In this document: positions 53,909-64,000 of the stretch, piece after piece
Layout of the letters: the number at the start of each line of letters is the position of its first letter
Position numbering within the stretch: position 1 is the stretch's first letter
From: Paeniglutamicibacter terrestris
Lineage (GTDB): Bacteria; Actinomycetota; Actinomycetes; Actinomycetales; Micrococcaceae
Assembly (NCBI RefSeq): GCF_012271785.1
Contig: NZ_JAAWVT010000001.1
Coordinates: 434,001 to 498,000, forward strand
Reading direction: 5' to 3'
DNA: 64,000 nucleotides
Position numbers and translations under genes: made by a program
Notes under the pieces: model-generated
What the model was told of the DNA's origin: nothing
Seen by the model: the letters and a program-made list of their open reading frames with translations, nothing else
Database searches by the model: none

Positions 53909-54826
53909 GTGAAAAAACCACTTAGAACAACGATGCTGGCAGTCGTTACGCTCTCGTTTGCTGCATTCAGCCTGACCGGCTGCTCCAATCCCGATGATCC
54001 GAAACCCACGGATCCCTCGGCCTCGGCCTCTGAAATCGTCATCCCCAAAGCCGAGACTGACCAGGCAGCCGCTGATGCCCTACCCCAGGCTATTCGTGAC
54101 AAAGGGACGATGATCGCCACGATGAGCCAGGGCTCACCGCCACTCCACTTTGCGGCAGAGGATGGCACCACCACGATCGGGATCGACGCCGAACTCGCCG
54201 TCGCTCTGGGTCAAGCCATGGGTCTTGACGTTTCGGTCAGCAGCGGCCCGTTTGACGCCATCATTCCGGGCATTGCCGCCGGAAAGTTCGACATGGCAGT
54301 TTCGCAGATGTCACCGTCCACAGAGCGTATGAAGGTTTTGGACTTCGTTGACTACTACCAGTCCGGAAGCGGCATCGGCGTGATGCCGGGCAACCCGCAG
54401 AAACTCGCACTCGACAACCTGTGCGGCAAGAAGGTTGGAGTACTTAAGGGTTCTTTCCAAGACCTCAAGAGACTGCCGGATCTGTCCACTAAATGCACCA
54501 AGGCTGGAAAAGAAGCTATCATCCCTCTGACCTACGCGGACATGCAGGCGCCAAATCTGGCCCTGACCGCCGGACGCATCGACGCCGTCTACGTTGACGG
54601 CCCGACGCTTGCCTATGCCGTGCAGCAGGCAGGGCAGATCGAAGTCTTGGGTGAATTGGACGTCTCCCCGGTCAGCATCGGCTTCAAAAAGGGCGCGGGG
54701 CTCGAAAAGTCCATTGAGCTCGGTCTGCAGTCATTGGAAGAAAGCGGTATCTACCAGCAGATTCTGGACAAGTGGGGCGTAGGCGGCGGAGCCATCAGCG
54801 ACTTCGCCTTTAATAAGGCGCAATAG
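53909..54826 (+). CDS. Amino-acid ABC transporter, substrate-binding lipoprotein, module 2
   Basis: The 305-residue precursor starts at GTG (AAGGTG upstream) and has a lipobox FSLTGC (Cys25). The mature part is a family-3 binding protein: GTMIATMSQGSPPLHFA, IGIDAELAVALGQAMGL, DAIIPGIAAGKFDMAVSQMSPSTERMKVLDFVDYYQ, and LTAGRIDAVYVDGPTLAYAV. It has the same layout as the module-1 protein, including DMAVSQMSPSTERMKVLDFVDY versus DMTVSSMTPTKERMKVLDFVDY. Confidence 0.9.
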   Translation: MKKPLRTTMLAVVTLSFAAFSLTGCSNPDDPKPTDPSASASEIVIPKAETDQAAADALPQAIRDKGTMIATMSQGSPPLHFAAEDGTTTIGIDAELAVALGQAMGLDVSVSSGPFDAIIPGIAAGKFDMAVSQMSPSTERMKVLDFVDYYQSGSGIGVMPGNPQKLALDNLCGKKVGVLKGSFQDLKRLPDLSTKCTKAGKEAIIPLTYADMQAPNLALTAGRIDAVYVDGPTLAYAVQQAGQIEVLGELDVSPVSIGFKKGAGLEKSIELGLQSLEESGIYQQILDKWGVGGGAISDFAFNKAQ

Positions 54827-54830
54827 CATC

Positions 54831-55790
54831 ATGAGCTCCATCAACACACCCACCGACGAGCTGACACAAGACGATGCCGTGGACCGGTCGTTATTGCTCG
54901 AGCGCCCACGGCAGTTGCACATCGCCCGCTGGATCACCGCCGGCATCGTGCTCTTCCTCGTATTTGTTGTCGCCCATTCGCTCATCACCAACCCACGTTT
55001 TGAGTGGGACGTAGTTTTCGGCTGGTTCGCCTCGGAACGACTCTTTACCGGGTTGCTGCGCACCCTTCAGTTGACGATTATCTCCATGGTGGTCGGCATC
55101 GTCATTGGTGTCGCCCTAGCCTTGGCACGACTGTCCAAAAACATCGTTGTGGCCGCGGTGGCATCCTTCTTCATTTGGCTCTTCCGTGGTGTTCCCGTCT
55201 TTGTTCAGCTGCTGTTCTGGGGCTTCATTGCCGCGATCTACCCTCGCATCATCATCGGAGTTCCCTTTGGCCCCGAATTCTTCTCGGTGGACGCCAACAC
55301 GTTGATCACACCGTTCTTGGCTGCGATCTTGGGATTGGGCCTCAACGAGGGCGCCTATATGTCCGAAATCGTTCGTGCGGGACTGATCAGCGTCCATCGT
55401 GGGCAGACCGAAGCGGCGAATGCACTGGGCATGAGAAACTTGACCGTTTTGCGGCGCATCGTGCTTCCGCAGGCCATGAAGATCATCATCCCGCCCACCG
55501 GCAATCAAACAATCTCCATGCTCAAGACCACGTCGTTGGTCAGCGTATTGGCATTTCCCGAACTGCTGTATTCGGCGCAACTGGTCTACAGCGCCAACTT
55601 CAAGACCATCCCGCTGCTCATTGCCGCAAGTCTCTGGTACCTGCTGATGACCAGCATCCTCAGCATCGGGCAGTACTTCATTGAACGGCATTACAACCGC
55701 GGTTCGGGCAGGCCCGTACCCAAATGGGATCGAGAACGAGTCATCAACGCCTTCCGCATTCGCAACAGGACACAGGAGACCTCGAAATGA
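54831..55790 (+). CDS. Amino-acid ABC transporter permease, module 2
   Basis: The product has 319 residues, with an acidic 35-residue N-terminus, five transmembrane segments, [26 protein letters not shown] and the EAA loop [31 protein letters not shown]. The Glu-Ala-Ala position reads NEGAY. The C-terminus has the same FIERHYNRG ending as the module-1 permease (LERHYGRG). Its stop overlaps the ATPase start (ATGA). Confidence 0.9.
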   Translation: MSSINTPTDELTQDDAVDRSLLLERPRQLHIARWITAGIVLFLVFVVAHSLITNPRFEWDVVFGWFASERLFTGLLRTLQLTIISMVVGIVIGVALALARLSKNIVVAAVASFFIWLFRGVPVFVQLLFWGFIAAIYPRIIIGVPFGPEFFSVDANTLITPFLAAILGLGLNEGAYMSEIVRAGLISVHRGQTEAANALGMRNLTVLRRIVLPQAMKIIIPPTGNQTISMLKTTSLVSVLAFPELLYSAQLVYSANFKTIPLLIAASLWYLLMTSILSIGQYFIERHYNRGSGRPVPKWDRERVINAFRIRNRTQETSK

Positions 55791-56551
55791 ACGACATCGT
55801 CGTCGAGGCGCGCGGAGTGGTCAAGAACTTCGGTGCGCTCAACGTGCTCAAGGGCATCGATCTAACCATCGCTAGGGGCGATGTCACCTGCATCATTGGG
55901 CCTTCCGGGTCAGGAAAATCAACGTTCCTTCGGTGTATCAACCAGCTGGAGACCCTTGATGGCGGCTACATTTTGGTTGAGGGCGAACCTATTGGGGTCA
56001 AGGTCAAGAACGGCCGTGTTCATCTACAATCAAATGCGGAGGTAGCCAGGTCGAGGGCAAACATTGGCATGGTGTTCCAGAGCTTCAATCTCTTCCCCCA
56101 TATGACGGTGCTCGAGAACATCTGTGAGGCTCCGCTTCGTGTGAAGAAGGAAAGCCGCAGCATCGTCAAGAATCGTGCGTTAAAGCTCTTGGATCGAGTC
56201 GGGCTCTCCAGTAAGGCTGGCTCTTACCCGGCATCACTCTCGGGCGGACAACAACAGCGTGTTGCCATTGCCCGGGCCCTAGCGATGGAGCCGCGGCTCA
56301 TGCTTTTTGACGAGCCGACCTCCGCGCTGGATCCGGAACTGGTGGGTGAGGTACTCGATGTCATGCGCGGCCTCGCCGAAGGCGGCATGACCATGATCGT
56401 GGTGACCCACGAAATGGGCTTCGCCCGTGAAGTTGGAGACCATCTCATCTTCATGGACGACGGATACGTTGTTGAACACGGAAATCCGCGCACGGTTTTG
56501 GAATCCCCGCAGCATCACCGGACTCAACAATTTCTCGCAAAAGTACTTTGA
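55787..56551 (+). CDS. Amino-acid ABC transporter ATPase, module 2
   Basis: The 254-residue protein has Walker [14 protein letters not shown]-loop [12 protein letters not shown], signature [17 protein letters not shown] and Walker [13 protein letters not shown]. It is colinear with the module-1 ATPase. GGAGA precedes the ATG at 55787, which is preferred over the in-frame ATG at 55724 inside the permease gene. Confidence 0.93.
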   Translation: MNDIVVEARGVVKNFGALNVLKGIDLTIARGDVTCIIGPSGSGKSTFLRCINQLETLDGGYILVEGEPIGVKVKNGRVHLQSNAEVARSRANIGMVFQSFNLFPHMTVLENICEAPLRVKKESRSIVKNRALKLLDRVGLSSKAGSYPASLSGGQQQRVAIARALAMEPRLMLFDEPTSALDPELVGEVLDVMRGLAEGGMTMIVVTHEMGFAREVGDHLIFMDDGYVVEHGNPRTVLESPQHHRTQQFLAKVL

Positions 56552-56585
56552 CTCCCGTCCTGAACCCCGCATTGGAGCAACAAGC

Positions 56586-57758
56586 ATGAGGAACAAGTGG
56601 ATCGTCAGCCTTAACGACTACCGGCTGGCCTCACGGAAGAAACTCCCTAAGATGATCTCGGATTACCTCGAAGGCGGGGCCCTGGATGAGATCACGCTCA
56701 AGGCCAATGAAGCCCAACTGAACAGGCTTCAACTTCGACAGCGTTCCATGATTGATGTTGCAAACATCGACACCTCCACAACGGTGTTGGGACAAAACAT
56801 CGATCTTCCACTGATGGTCTCCCCCATGGGTATGCTGACCATCTTCCATCCGGGCTCGGACCCGGCCGTGGCCCGGGCGGCGGTGCGCGCCGGGACCATC
56901 TTTATTCATAGTGCGTGGGCCGGATGCTCACTTGAAGAAGTGATGAAGGTGGCCCCCGAACATCTTTGGGCGCAGATGGCGTTTTGGAAAGACGAAGCCG
57001 AAACTCATCGCTACGTTCAGCGAGCACGCAACGCCGGGGTCAAAACGCTGGTGGTGGCCGGTGATGTTGGGTCATCGAGCAAGCGTGAGCGCGACCTGCA
57101 CCACGGATTGTCGATGCCGCCCCGCCCACCAGTCCTGGACTACTTCAACACCGCCACACGTCCGGAATGGGTCTGGCGCTGGCTCACGGGCCGCAAAATG
57201 ACCTATGGAAACTACAACATTGACGGCCGCCCATTACGCATGAGCGAGATGAACAGTTGGATGGCAGAAAACAAGAACGCGTCGGCCAATTGGGATGACT
57301 TCGCCAAGCTCCGCTCGGAGTGGTCGGGCAAGCTGGTCATCAAGGGCATCATGGATGCCGAGGACGCTGCTCGAGCCGTCGACGAAGGAGCGGACGGAAT
57401 CTTCGTCTCTAACCACGGTGGCCGTCAGTTCGACTCTCAACCGGCAACCATCGACGTTCTGCCCTCCATCGTCCACGCGGTGGCAGGCCGTGCTGAAATC
57501 TATATCGACGGAGGAATTCGTCGTGGTCACGACGTGGCCAAGGCCGTGAGCCTCGGGGCCACTGCCGCTCTGGCTGGTCGCCCGTTTGCCTACGCGCTCG
57601 CCACCGGCGGTGAAGCAGCCGTCGAAAAGGCCTTTACGATCTTCCGCGATGAATTCAAGGGCGCCATGGGCTTCGTTGGCAAAACCTCGGTCTCGCATCT
57701 AGACGAATCGGTGTTCGTGGACACGAGGTCGCCAGCAAAAGCGGAGATCTATATCTAG
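56586..57758 (+). CDS. FMN-dependent alpha-hydroxyacid oxidase/dehydrogenase (LldD-like), module 2
   Basis: The 390-residue enzyme has the glycolate-oxidase fold: ISDYLEGGALDEIT (Tyr27), LMVSPMGMLTIFHPGSDPA (76-94), VIKGI (Lys253) and SNHGGRQFD (His277, Arg280), then IDGGIRRGHDVAKA. The usual WFQLY stretch reads WAQMA (128-132), so the second active-site Tyr is Ala. It follows the ATPase by 34 bp with GGAGC before the ATG, and so, unlike module 1, it is last in the operon. The substrate is presumably what the importer supplies. No RidA is in this module. Confidence 0.84.
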   Translation: MRNKWIVSLNDYRLASRKKLPKMISDYLEGGALDEITLKANEAQLNRLQLRQRSMIDVANIDTSTTVLGQNIDLPLMVSPMGMLTIFHPGSDPAVARAAVRAGTIFIHSAWAGCSLEEVMKVAPEHLWAQMAFWKDEAETHRYVQRARNAGVKTLVVAGDVGSSSKRERDLHHGLSMPPRPPVLDYFNTATRPEWVWRWLTGRKMTYGNYNIDGRPLRMSEMNSWMAENKNASANWDDFAKLRSEWSGKLVIKGIMDAEDAARAVDEGADGIFVSNHGGRQFDSQPATIDVLPSIVHAVAGRAEIYIDGGIRRGHDVAKAVSLGATAALAGRPFAYALATGGEAAVEKAFTIFRDEFKGAMGFVGKTSVSHLDESVFVDTRSPAKAEIYI

Positions 57759-57784
57759 TCACCCACCCGACTCATGATGCTGCA

Positions 57785-57815
57785 CTCCGTGGCTGGCGGA
57801 TCGCCAGCCACGGAG
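57785..57815. terminator. Terminator after module 2
   Basis: CTCCGTGGCTGGCG pairs perfectly with CGCCAGCCACGGAG over 14 bp with a 3-nt loop, followed by CTTCCC. It lies 27 nt after the oxidase stop. Confidence 0.8.
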
Positions 57816-57880
57816 CTTCCCACTGCCCACCGATAAAGCAACAACTGCCCAACGATCAAGCAGGTTGCTGGTCAAAGTGC

Positions 57881-58417
57881 GTGGCCGCGATCAACACTGG
57901 GAAGATGAACTACTTCGCGGTGACAACGCTTCGGTTGCCCGATCGCACCCGATTCTTGCTCGTCGGTGCGATGGTCATGGGCCTAGGTCTGGGCACGACA
58001 GCTTGTTCAGTGGTTTTTGAACGGAGCGGTGGATGCATGCCACCACCCTATAAGCTCAGCTCCCAGAGTGTGCGAGCGGGCTCAAGCGTAAGTATTTCGG
58101 CACCCGATGCCACGTGCAACCCGCGGTACGGCACGAACGCTCAGGTACACATCGAGCTGCTGGACAGTAATTCTCAGATCCTCTCCACCGCGCTCTCACC
58201 CATGAGCGACGCGGGGGCATTTAGCTACTCGTTGGTGGTCCCAACGGCGAGTAAAACCGGTCACTACTGGGTCTCCGCAACGCCCTTCGTTCCTGATTGG
58301 TGCGATGACACTGGAAAGAACAACCGTGTGGAATCAGCCGGCCAAAGAGCTCCACTGCTGGATCTGGACCGTGTTTCCTGTGCGCTGCCGCTGCTGGAGT
58401 TGGTAGTCACCAGCTGA
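57881..58417 (+). CDS. Hypothetical lipoprotein with Ig-like beta domain
   Basis: The 178-residue precursor has a basic N-terminus, a hydrophobic segment (about 27-40) and a lipobox LGTTAC (Cys42). The mature part begins VVFERSGGCMPPPYKL and looks beta-rich (VHIELLDSNSQILSTALSPMSDAGAFSYSLVVP, GHYWVSATP), with several Cys that could form disulfides. No family is recognised. The start is uncertain: GTG 57881 or ATG 57905. Confidence 0.55.
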   Translation: MAAINTGKMNYFAVTTLRLPDRTRFLLVGAMVMGLGLGTTACSVVFERSGGCMPPPYKLSSQSVRAGSSVSISAPDATCNPRYGTNAQVHIELLDSNSQILSTALSPMSDAGAFSYSLVVPTASKTGHYWVSATPFVPDWCDDTGKNNRVESAGQRAPLLDLDRVSCALPLLELVVTS

Positions 58418-58571
58418 CCTAGCCGGTGTCCAACACCACTGTTGCCGTCAGTTCGGCGTATGGCTTTGGTCGGTGGGCGTAAGGAATTCGTGAGGATCGA
58501 CGTTACGGCACCTCGGCGGGTATCTGATGGAAACATCATCACCGTTTCCCTCAGGAAGGCCGTCGTTCATC

Positions 58572-58655
58572 ATGCTCGACATCTTGTATCTACTCACCAC
58601 CCTCGCGTTCTTCGGGGCCTTGGGACTCTTGGTCCGGGCGGTGGAGAAGCTTTGA
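58572..58655 (+). CDS. 27-residue hydrophobic peptide overlapping kdpF
   Basis: ATG 58572 opens a 27-codon frame encoding MLDILYLLTTLAFFGALGLL and a basic end (VRAVEKL). It is a single predicted membrane helix. The stop TGA overlaps the kdpF start as TTGA, which indicates translational coupling. An AGGAAGG lies about 12 nt upstream, a little far. The position, topology and overlap make a Kdp-associated microprotein likely. Confidence 0.62.
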   Translation: MLDILYLLTTLAFFGALGLLVRAVEKL

Positions 58656-58741
58656 TCATTTTTGAGCTGACCGCCCTCGCCCTGGGCATCGCGGGTGTCG
58701 TGTATCTCGTGGTTGCCCTGCTGAAGCCGGAGCGATTCTAA
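58652..58741 (+). CDS. kdpF: KdpF small subunit of the potassium pump
   Basis: The 29-residue peptide [20 protein letters not shown] followed by ALLKPERF has the KdpF pattern: one membrane helix and the conserved LLKPERF end. It starts at TTG 58652 with GGAG five nt upstream. Its stop TAA shares the A of the kdpA ATG. KdpF stabilises the KdpABC complex in the membrane. Confidence 0.85.
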   Translation: MIIFELTALALGIAGVVYLVVALLKPERF

Positions 58742-60408
58742 TGTGGTTCACCATCGCCCAGGCGGCGACCCTAGTTTTGGTCCTTGCGGTTCTCTACCGC
58801 CCGTTGGGCGACTACATGGCCCGGGTCTATACCTCCACCCGGGACACTAAGGTCGAACGCGGCCTCTACCGGATCATCGGCGTGGATCCCTCCGCCTCCC
58901 AAACCTGGCAGGCCTACGCTCGATCCATCCTGGCATTCTCCCTGGTCGGGGTCCTCCTGCTCTACGCGCTCCAACGCCTCCAGGGTTGGTTGCCACTGGC
59001 CCTGGGCCTGCCTGCGGTTCCGCAGGGGCTCGCCTTCAACACCGCAGCGTCCTTCGTGACCAACACCAATTGGCAGTCCTACTCCGGGGAATCAACCATG
59101 GGCTACCTGGTTCAGGCGGTCGGCCTGGGAGTGCAGAACTTCGCTTCCGCCGCTGTCGGCCTCGCGGTCGCCGTGGCCTTGATCCGCTCCCTGGCGGCAC
59201 GACGCACCCTGACCCTGGGGAATTTCTGGGTGGATCTTATCCGTGGCATCATGCGCCTGCTGCTGCCCCTCTCCGCCATCACAGCTATCCTGTTGATGGC
59301 CGGCGGGGTGATCCAAAACCTGAATGGATTCACCGATGTCACCACGCTCAGCGGTGGTGTGCAATCCATCCCCGGCGGGCCCGTGGCATCGCAGGAAGCC
59401 ATTAAGCTTCTGGGAACCAACGGCGGCGGATTCTTCAACGCCAACTCCGCCCACCCCTTCGAAAATCCCACGCCCCTGACCAACCTGTTCCAGTGCGTGT
59501 TGATGCTTGCCATCCCCTTCGCGCTGACCCGCACGTTCGGGGTCATGGTTGGAAACAAGAAGCAGGGCTACACGATCCTGGCTGTGATGGGCGGATTCTT
59601 CCTCATCTCCCTCACCGTACTGACCCTGCTCGAATATGCCGGAGCAGGAACCGGTCCACAGGCCGCGGGCGCCGCGCTCGAGGGCAAGGAACAACGCTTT
59701 GGCATCGGCGGTTCCACGCTCTTTGGCACCACCAGCACGCTGACCTCCACCGGTGCTGTGAACTCCATGCATGACTCCTTCACCGCGCTGGGCGGCATGC
59801 TGCCGTTGTTGAACATGATGCTCGGCGAGGTGGCACCGGGAGGTGTCGGGTCCGGACTCTACGGCATGCTGGTACTGGCCATCATCACGGTGTTCATCGC
59901 CGGACTGTTGGTGGGCCGCACCCCCGAGTACCTGGGCAAAAAGATCGGTACACGCGAAATCAAGCTTGCCTCGCTCTACCTGCTCACGGTCCCCACGCTG
60001 ATCCTTTCCTTCACCGCCATCAGCTTCGCGATCCCGGTCATCCGTGCGGAGATCGAATCGGTGTCCATCCTGAACCCCGGCCCGCACGGATTCTCCGAGG
60101 TGCTCTACGCATTCACCTCAGCGGCCAACAACAACGGCTCGGCCTTTGCCGGGCTCACAGCAAACACCCCATGGCTCACTACGACGCTGGGCCTGGTGAT
60201 GTTGCTCGGCCGATTCCTGCCCATCCTCTGGGTGCTGGCCCTGGCAGGGACCCTGGGAGCACAGGATCGTGTCCCCTCCACCGCCGGAACCCTTCCCACC
60301 CACAAGCCCCAATTCTCGATGCTTCTGGGCAGCATCACCCTCATCGTCACAGCGCTGACGTTCTTCCCGGTCCTTGTTCTGGGACCACTCGCCGAAGGGT
60401 TGCTCTAG
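58741..60408 (+). CDS. kdpA: Potassium-transporting ATPase, K+-binding subunit KdpA
   Basis: The 555-residue membrane protein has the KdpA selectivity-filter loops: [71 protein letters not shown], and [23 protein letters not shown]. These bind K+ with high affinity. The start overlaps the kdpF stop. Confidence 0.96.
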   Translation: MWFTIAQAATLVLVLAVLYRPLGDYMARVYTSTRDTKVERGLYRIIGVDPSASQTWQAYARSILAFSLVGVLLLYALQRLQGWLPLALGLPAVPQGLAFNTAASFVTNTNWQSYSGESTMGYLVQAVGLGVQNFASAAVGLAVAVALIRSLAARRTLTLGNFWVDLIRGIMRLLLPLSAITAILLMAGGVIQNLNGFTDVTTLSGGVQSIPGGPVASQEAIKLLGTNGGGFFNANSAHPFENPTPLTNLFQCVLMLAIPFALTRTFGVMVGNKKQGYTILAVMGGFFLISLTVLTLLEYAGAGTGPQAAGAALEGKEQRFGIGGSTLFGTTSTLTSTGAVNSMHDSFTALGGMLPLLNMMLGEVAPGGVGSGLYGMLVLAIITVFIAGLLVGRTPEYLGKKIGTREIKLASLYLLTVPTLILSFTAISFAIPVIRAEIESVSILNPGPHGFSEVLYAFTSAANNNGSAFAGLTANTPWLTTTLGLVMLLGRFLPILWVLALAGTLGAQDRVPSTAGTLPTHKPQFSMLLGSITLIVTALTFFPVLVLGPLAEGLL

Positions 60409-60414
60409 ATTCCA

Positions 60415-62586
<2,172 letters not shown>

Positions 62587-62653
62587 GGCGCACCTCTTCA
62601 CCCCCCAACCACCCACCGATTTTCATTCGAAAGGTAATGGTTTTCACCACCTC

Positions 62654-63268
62654 ATGGTTACCATACGATCCTGGCCCCGCACCTTCTGGGTGTCTCTGCG
62701 CACCATGCTCATCTTCTCCCTTCTGCTCGGGGTGCTCTTCCCCGCACTGATGCTCACCGTGGGGCAGCTCGCCTTCCCGGCCCAAGCCAACGGCTCCATG
62801 CTCGATGCGCCCGCCCAGAGCGCAGCACCCGTGGGTTCGGCCCTGATCGGGCAGAGATTCACCGACAAGGAAGGAAACCCCGACCCTTCCTTCTTCCAGC
62901 CGCGCCCCTCGAACGCGGGCGACGGTTATGACGGCGAGGCCTCTTCAGGGTCCAACTTCGGCCCGGAGAACCCCGTCTTCCTAAAGGCCATCGCCGAGGC
63001 CAAGGCGAGCTATCTGGCGCAAAACCCCGGCATCACCGTGGTTCCCGCCGATGCCTTGACCTCATCGGCCTCCGGATTGGACCCAGACATCTCCGTGGCC
63101 AACGCCCTGGGCCAGGCGGCACGGGTGGCGTCTGCCCGCTCCCTGGAACCGGCGGAGGTGATCACCTTGGTGCACGCGCAGACCACGGGCAGGGACCTCG
63201 GGTTCCTCGGGGAACCCCGAGTAAACGTGTTGAAGCTGAACATAGCGCTTTTGGGGTTGGAGAATTAG
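62654..63268 (+). CDS. kdpC: Potassium-transporting ATPase subunit KdpC
   Basis: The 204-residue protein has one N-terminal membrane helix (about 18-40) and the KdpC periplasmic motifs GSALIGQRFT, FFQPRPSNAG, SGSNFGPENP, SASGLDPDIS (about 137-146) and a C-terminal LGFLGEPRVNVLKLN. KdpC helps assemble and stabilise the complex. The 67-bp gap to kdpB is longer than usual for the operon. Close before kdpD. Confidence 0.95.
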   Translation: MVTIRSWPRTFWVSLRTMLIFSLLLGVLFPALMLTVGQLAFPAQANGSMLDAPAQSAAPVGSALIGQRFTDKEGNPDPSFFQPRPSNAGDGYDGEASSGSNFGPENPVFLKAIAEAKASYLAQNPGITVVPADALTSSASGLDPDISVANALGQAARVASARSLEPAEVITLVHAQTTGRDLGFLGEPRVNVLKLNIALLGLEN

Positions 63269-63271
63269 CAC

Positions 63272-64000
63272 ATGACACGCGGAACGCTGCGGGTAATGCT
63301 GGGTGCCGCCCCCGGAGTCGGGAAGACCTATGCCATGCTCCAGGAGGGCCACCGGCTGGCGGACGAGGGCCGCGACGTGGTCCTGGCACTGGTGGAAACC
63401 CATGAACGGGAACCCACAGCCGCCCTGGTCACAGGACTGGAGCTGGTCCCCCGGCGCGAGTTCACCCATCGCGGGGTGTCCCTGGGAGATATGGACCTGG
63501 CCGCGGTGCTGGCCCGGGCACCGGAGATCGCCCTGGTGGACGAACTGGCGCACACCAATGTGGGCACCGGCGGAAATGAGAAACGCTGGCAGGATGTGCA
63601 TCAGCTGCTCGACGCGGGAATCGACGTCATTTCCACGGTCAATGTGCAACACATCGAGTCCCTGGCTGACGTGGTGCGCGATATCACCGGGGCCACCCAA
63701 CGCGAAACGATCCCCGACTCGGTGCTGCGGGCCGCGGATGCGATCGAGCTGGTGGACCTGACCCCGCAGGGCCTGCGCACCAGGCTCGGCGAGGGGCTCA
63801 TCTACCCGCCCGAGCGCATCGATGCGGCGCTCTCGAACTACTTCCGCCTGGGCAACCTCACAGCGCTGCGCGAAATCGCGTTGCTGTGGCTGGCCGACGA
63901 GGTCGATTCGGCCCTGGAGAAGTACAGGTCCGAACATGGGATTTCCACCCGTTGGGACACCCGCGAACGCGTCATGGTCGCATTGACGGGCGGGGAGGAA
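63272..64000 (+). CDS. kdpD: Sensor histidine kinase KdpD, N-terminal part, cut by the right edge
   Basis: An open frame from ATG 63272 (GGAG nine nt upstream) continues past the window end. It begins with the KdpD N-terminal domain: LGAAPGVGKTYAMLQEGHRL (Walker A Lys18), ETHEREPTAALVTGLE, ALVDELAHTN, KRWQDVHQLLDAGIDVISTVNVQHIESL, PERIDAALSNYFRLGNLTALREIALLW. The last visible residues ERVMVALTGG begin the Usp-like domain. KdpD senses K+ limitation and phosphorylates KdpE, which would follow. Confidence 0.94.
   Translation, partial: MTRGTLRVMLGAAPGVGKTYAMLQEGHRLADEGRDVVLALVETHEREPTAALVTGLELVPRREFTHRGVSLGDMDLAAVLARAPEIALVDELAHTNVGTGGNEKRWQDVHQLLDAGIDVISTVNVQHIESLADVVRDITGATQRETIPDSVLRAADAIELVDLTPQGLRTRLGEGLIYPPERIDAALSNYFRLGNLTALREIALLWLADEVDSALEKYRSEHGISTRWDTRERVMVALTGGEE

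Noticed and set aside
58418-58571. c-di-AMP (ydaO) riboswitch before the kdp operon
   Set aside because: The 154-bp leader has none of the conserved ydaO core sequences I could recognise.
58442-58741. A 99-codon frame ending at the kdpF stop
   Set aside because: Only the last 29 residues are KdpF; the upstream part is promoter region and would read through the coupled 27-residue gene in another frame.

Overview
The window looks like a contiguous chromosomal segment of a high-GC Gram-positive bacterium. An Arthrobacter-like member of the Micrococcaceae is my best guess, inferred from strong GC bias at third codon positions, many GTG and TTG starts, TANNNT-type -10 boxes placed 6-7 nt before start codons (leaderless mRNAs), lipoprotein-type solute-binding proteins, and gene families such as PucR, a DUF4282 protein, a putrescine oxidase and a PutA-like proline enzyme. 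I see no phage, insertion sequence, CRISPR array, rRNA or replication origin. Two tRNA-Ala genes (anticodons GGC and CGC) lie on the minus strand.

Layout. 1-3.5 kb: proline catabolism (5' end of a PutA-like gene, LysR regulator, PutP symporter). 3.6-8.4 kb: a DUF4282 membrane protein, a DUF1801 protein, an S10-type peptidase, an SRPBCC-epimerase fusion and an Ogt-like protein whose alkyl-acceptor Cys is Gly. 8.5-11.8 kb: DeoR regulator divergent from galT-galK. 11.8-26.3 kb: mixed housekeeping and accessory genes (secreted SH3-SH3-deacetylase, TetR, MFS exporter, ferredoxin-reductase-like flavoprotein, EEP nuclease, AlkB, a carboxyethylornithine-synthase-like dehydrogenase, two divergent DszC-like flavin monooxygenases, and both tRNAs). 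26.6-33.9 kb: Lrp, RidA, PucR, then an operon of FMN alpha-hydroxyacid oxidase, a complete amino-acid ABC importer and a second RidA. 33.9-37.9 kb: etfB-etfA-b-type cytochrome-acyl-CoA dehydrogenase operon. 38-43.4 kb: idi, and an APC permease, universal stress protein and putrescine oxidase group divergent from a TetR gene. 43.5-46.8 kb: small and poorly characterised genes. 47-51.9 kb: 5-oxoprolinase operon (pxpA, a pxpB-pxpC fusion, a biotin carboxylase-carrier fusion, GntR). 52.8-57.8 kb: GntR divergent from a second ABC importer plus FMN oxidase module, paralogous in content to the first. 58.5-64 kb: kdp potassium-pump operon with two tandem microproteins, running into kdpD at the right edge.

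Taken together, roughly 26-58 kb reads as a nitrogen/carbon scavenging region. It holds two amino-acid-type importers, each paired with an FMN oxidase, two RidA imine deaminases, polyamine oxidation, 5-oxoproline hydrolysis, and an ETF operon with its own membrane cytochrome. Each block has a local regulator, and palindromic candidate operators can be read in several of the control regions. The most unusual points are the duplicated ABC-oxidase modules whose oxidases both lack a usual active-site Tyr, the ETF-cytochrome-acyl-CoA dehydrogenase operon with a 30-bp palindrome in its promoter, the Cys-to-Gly Ogt homologue, and the 27-residue peptide translationally coupled to kdpF.
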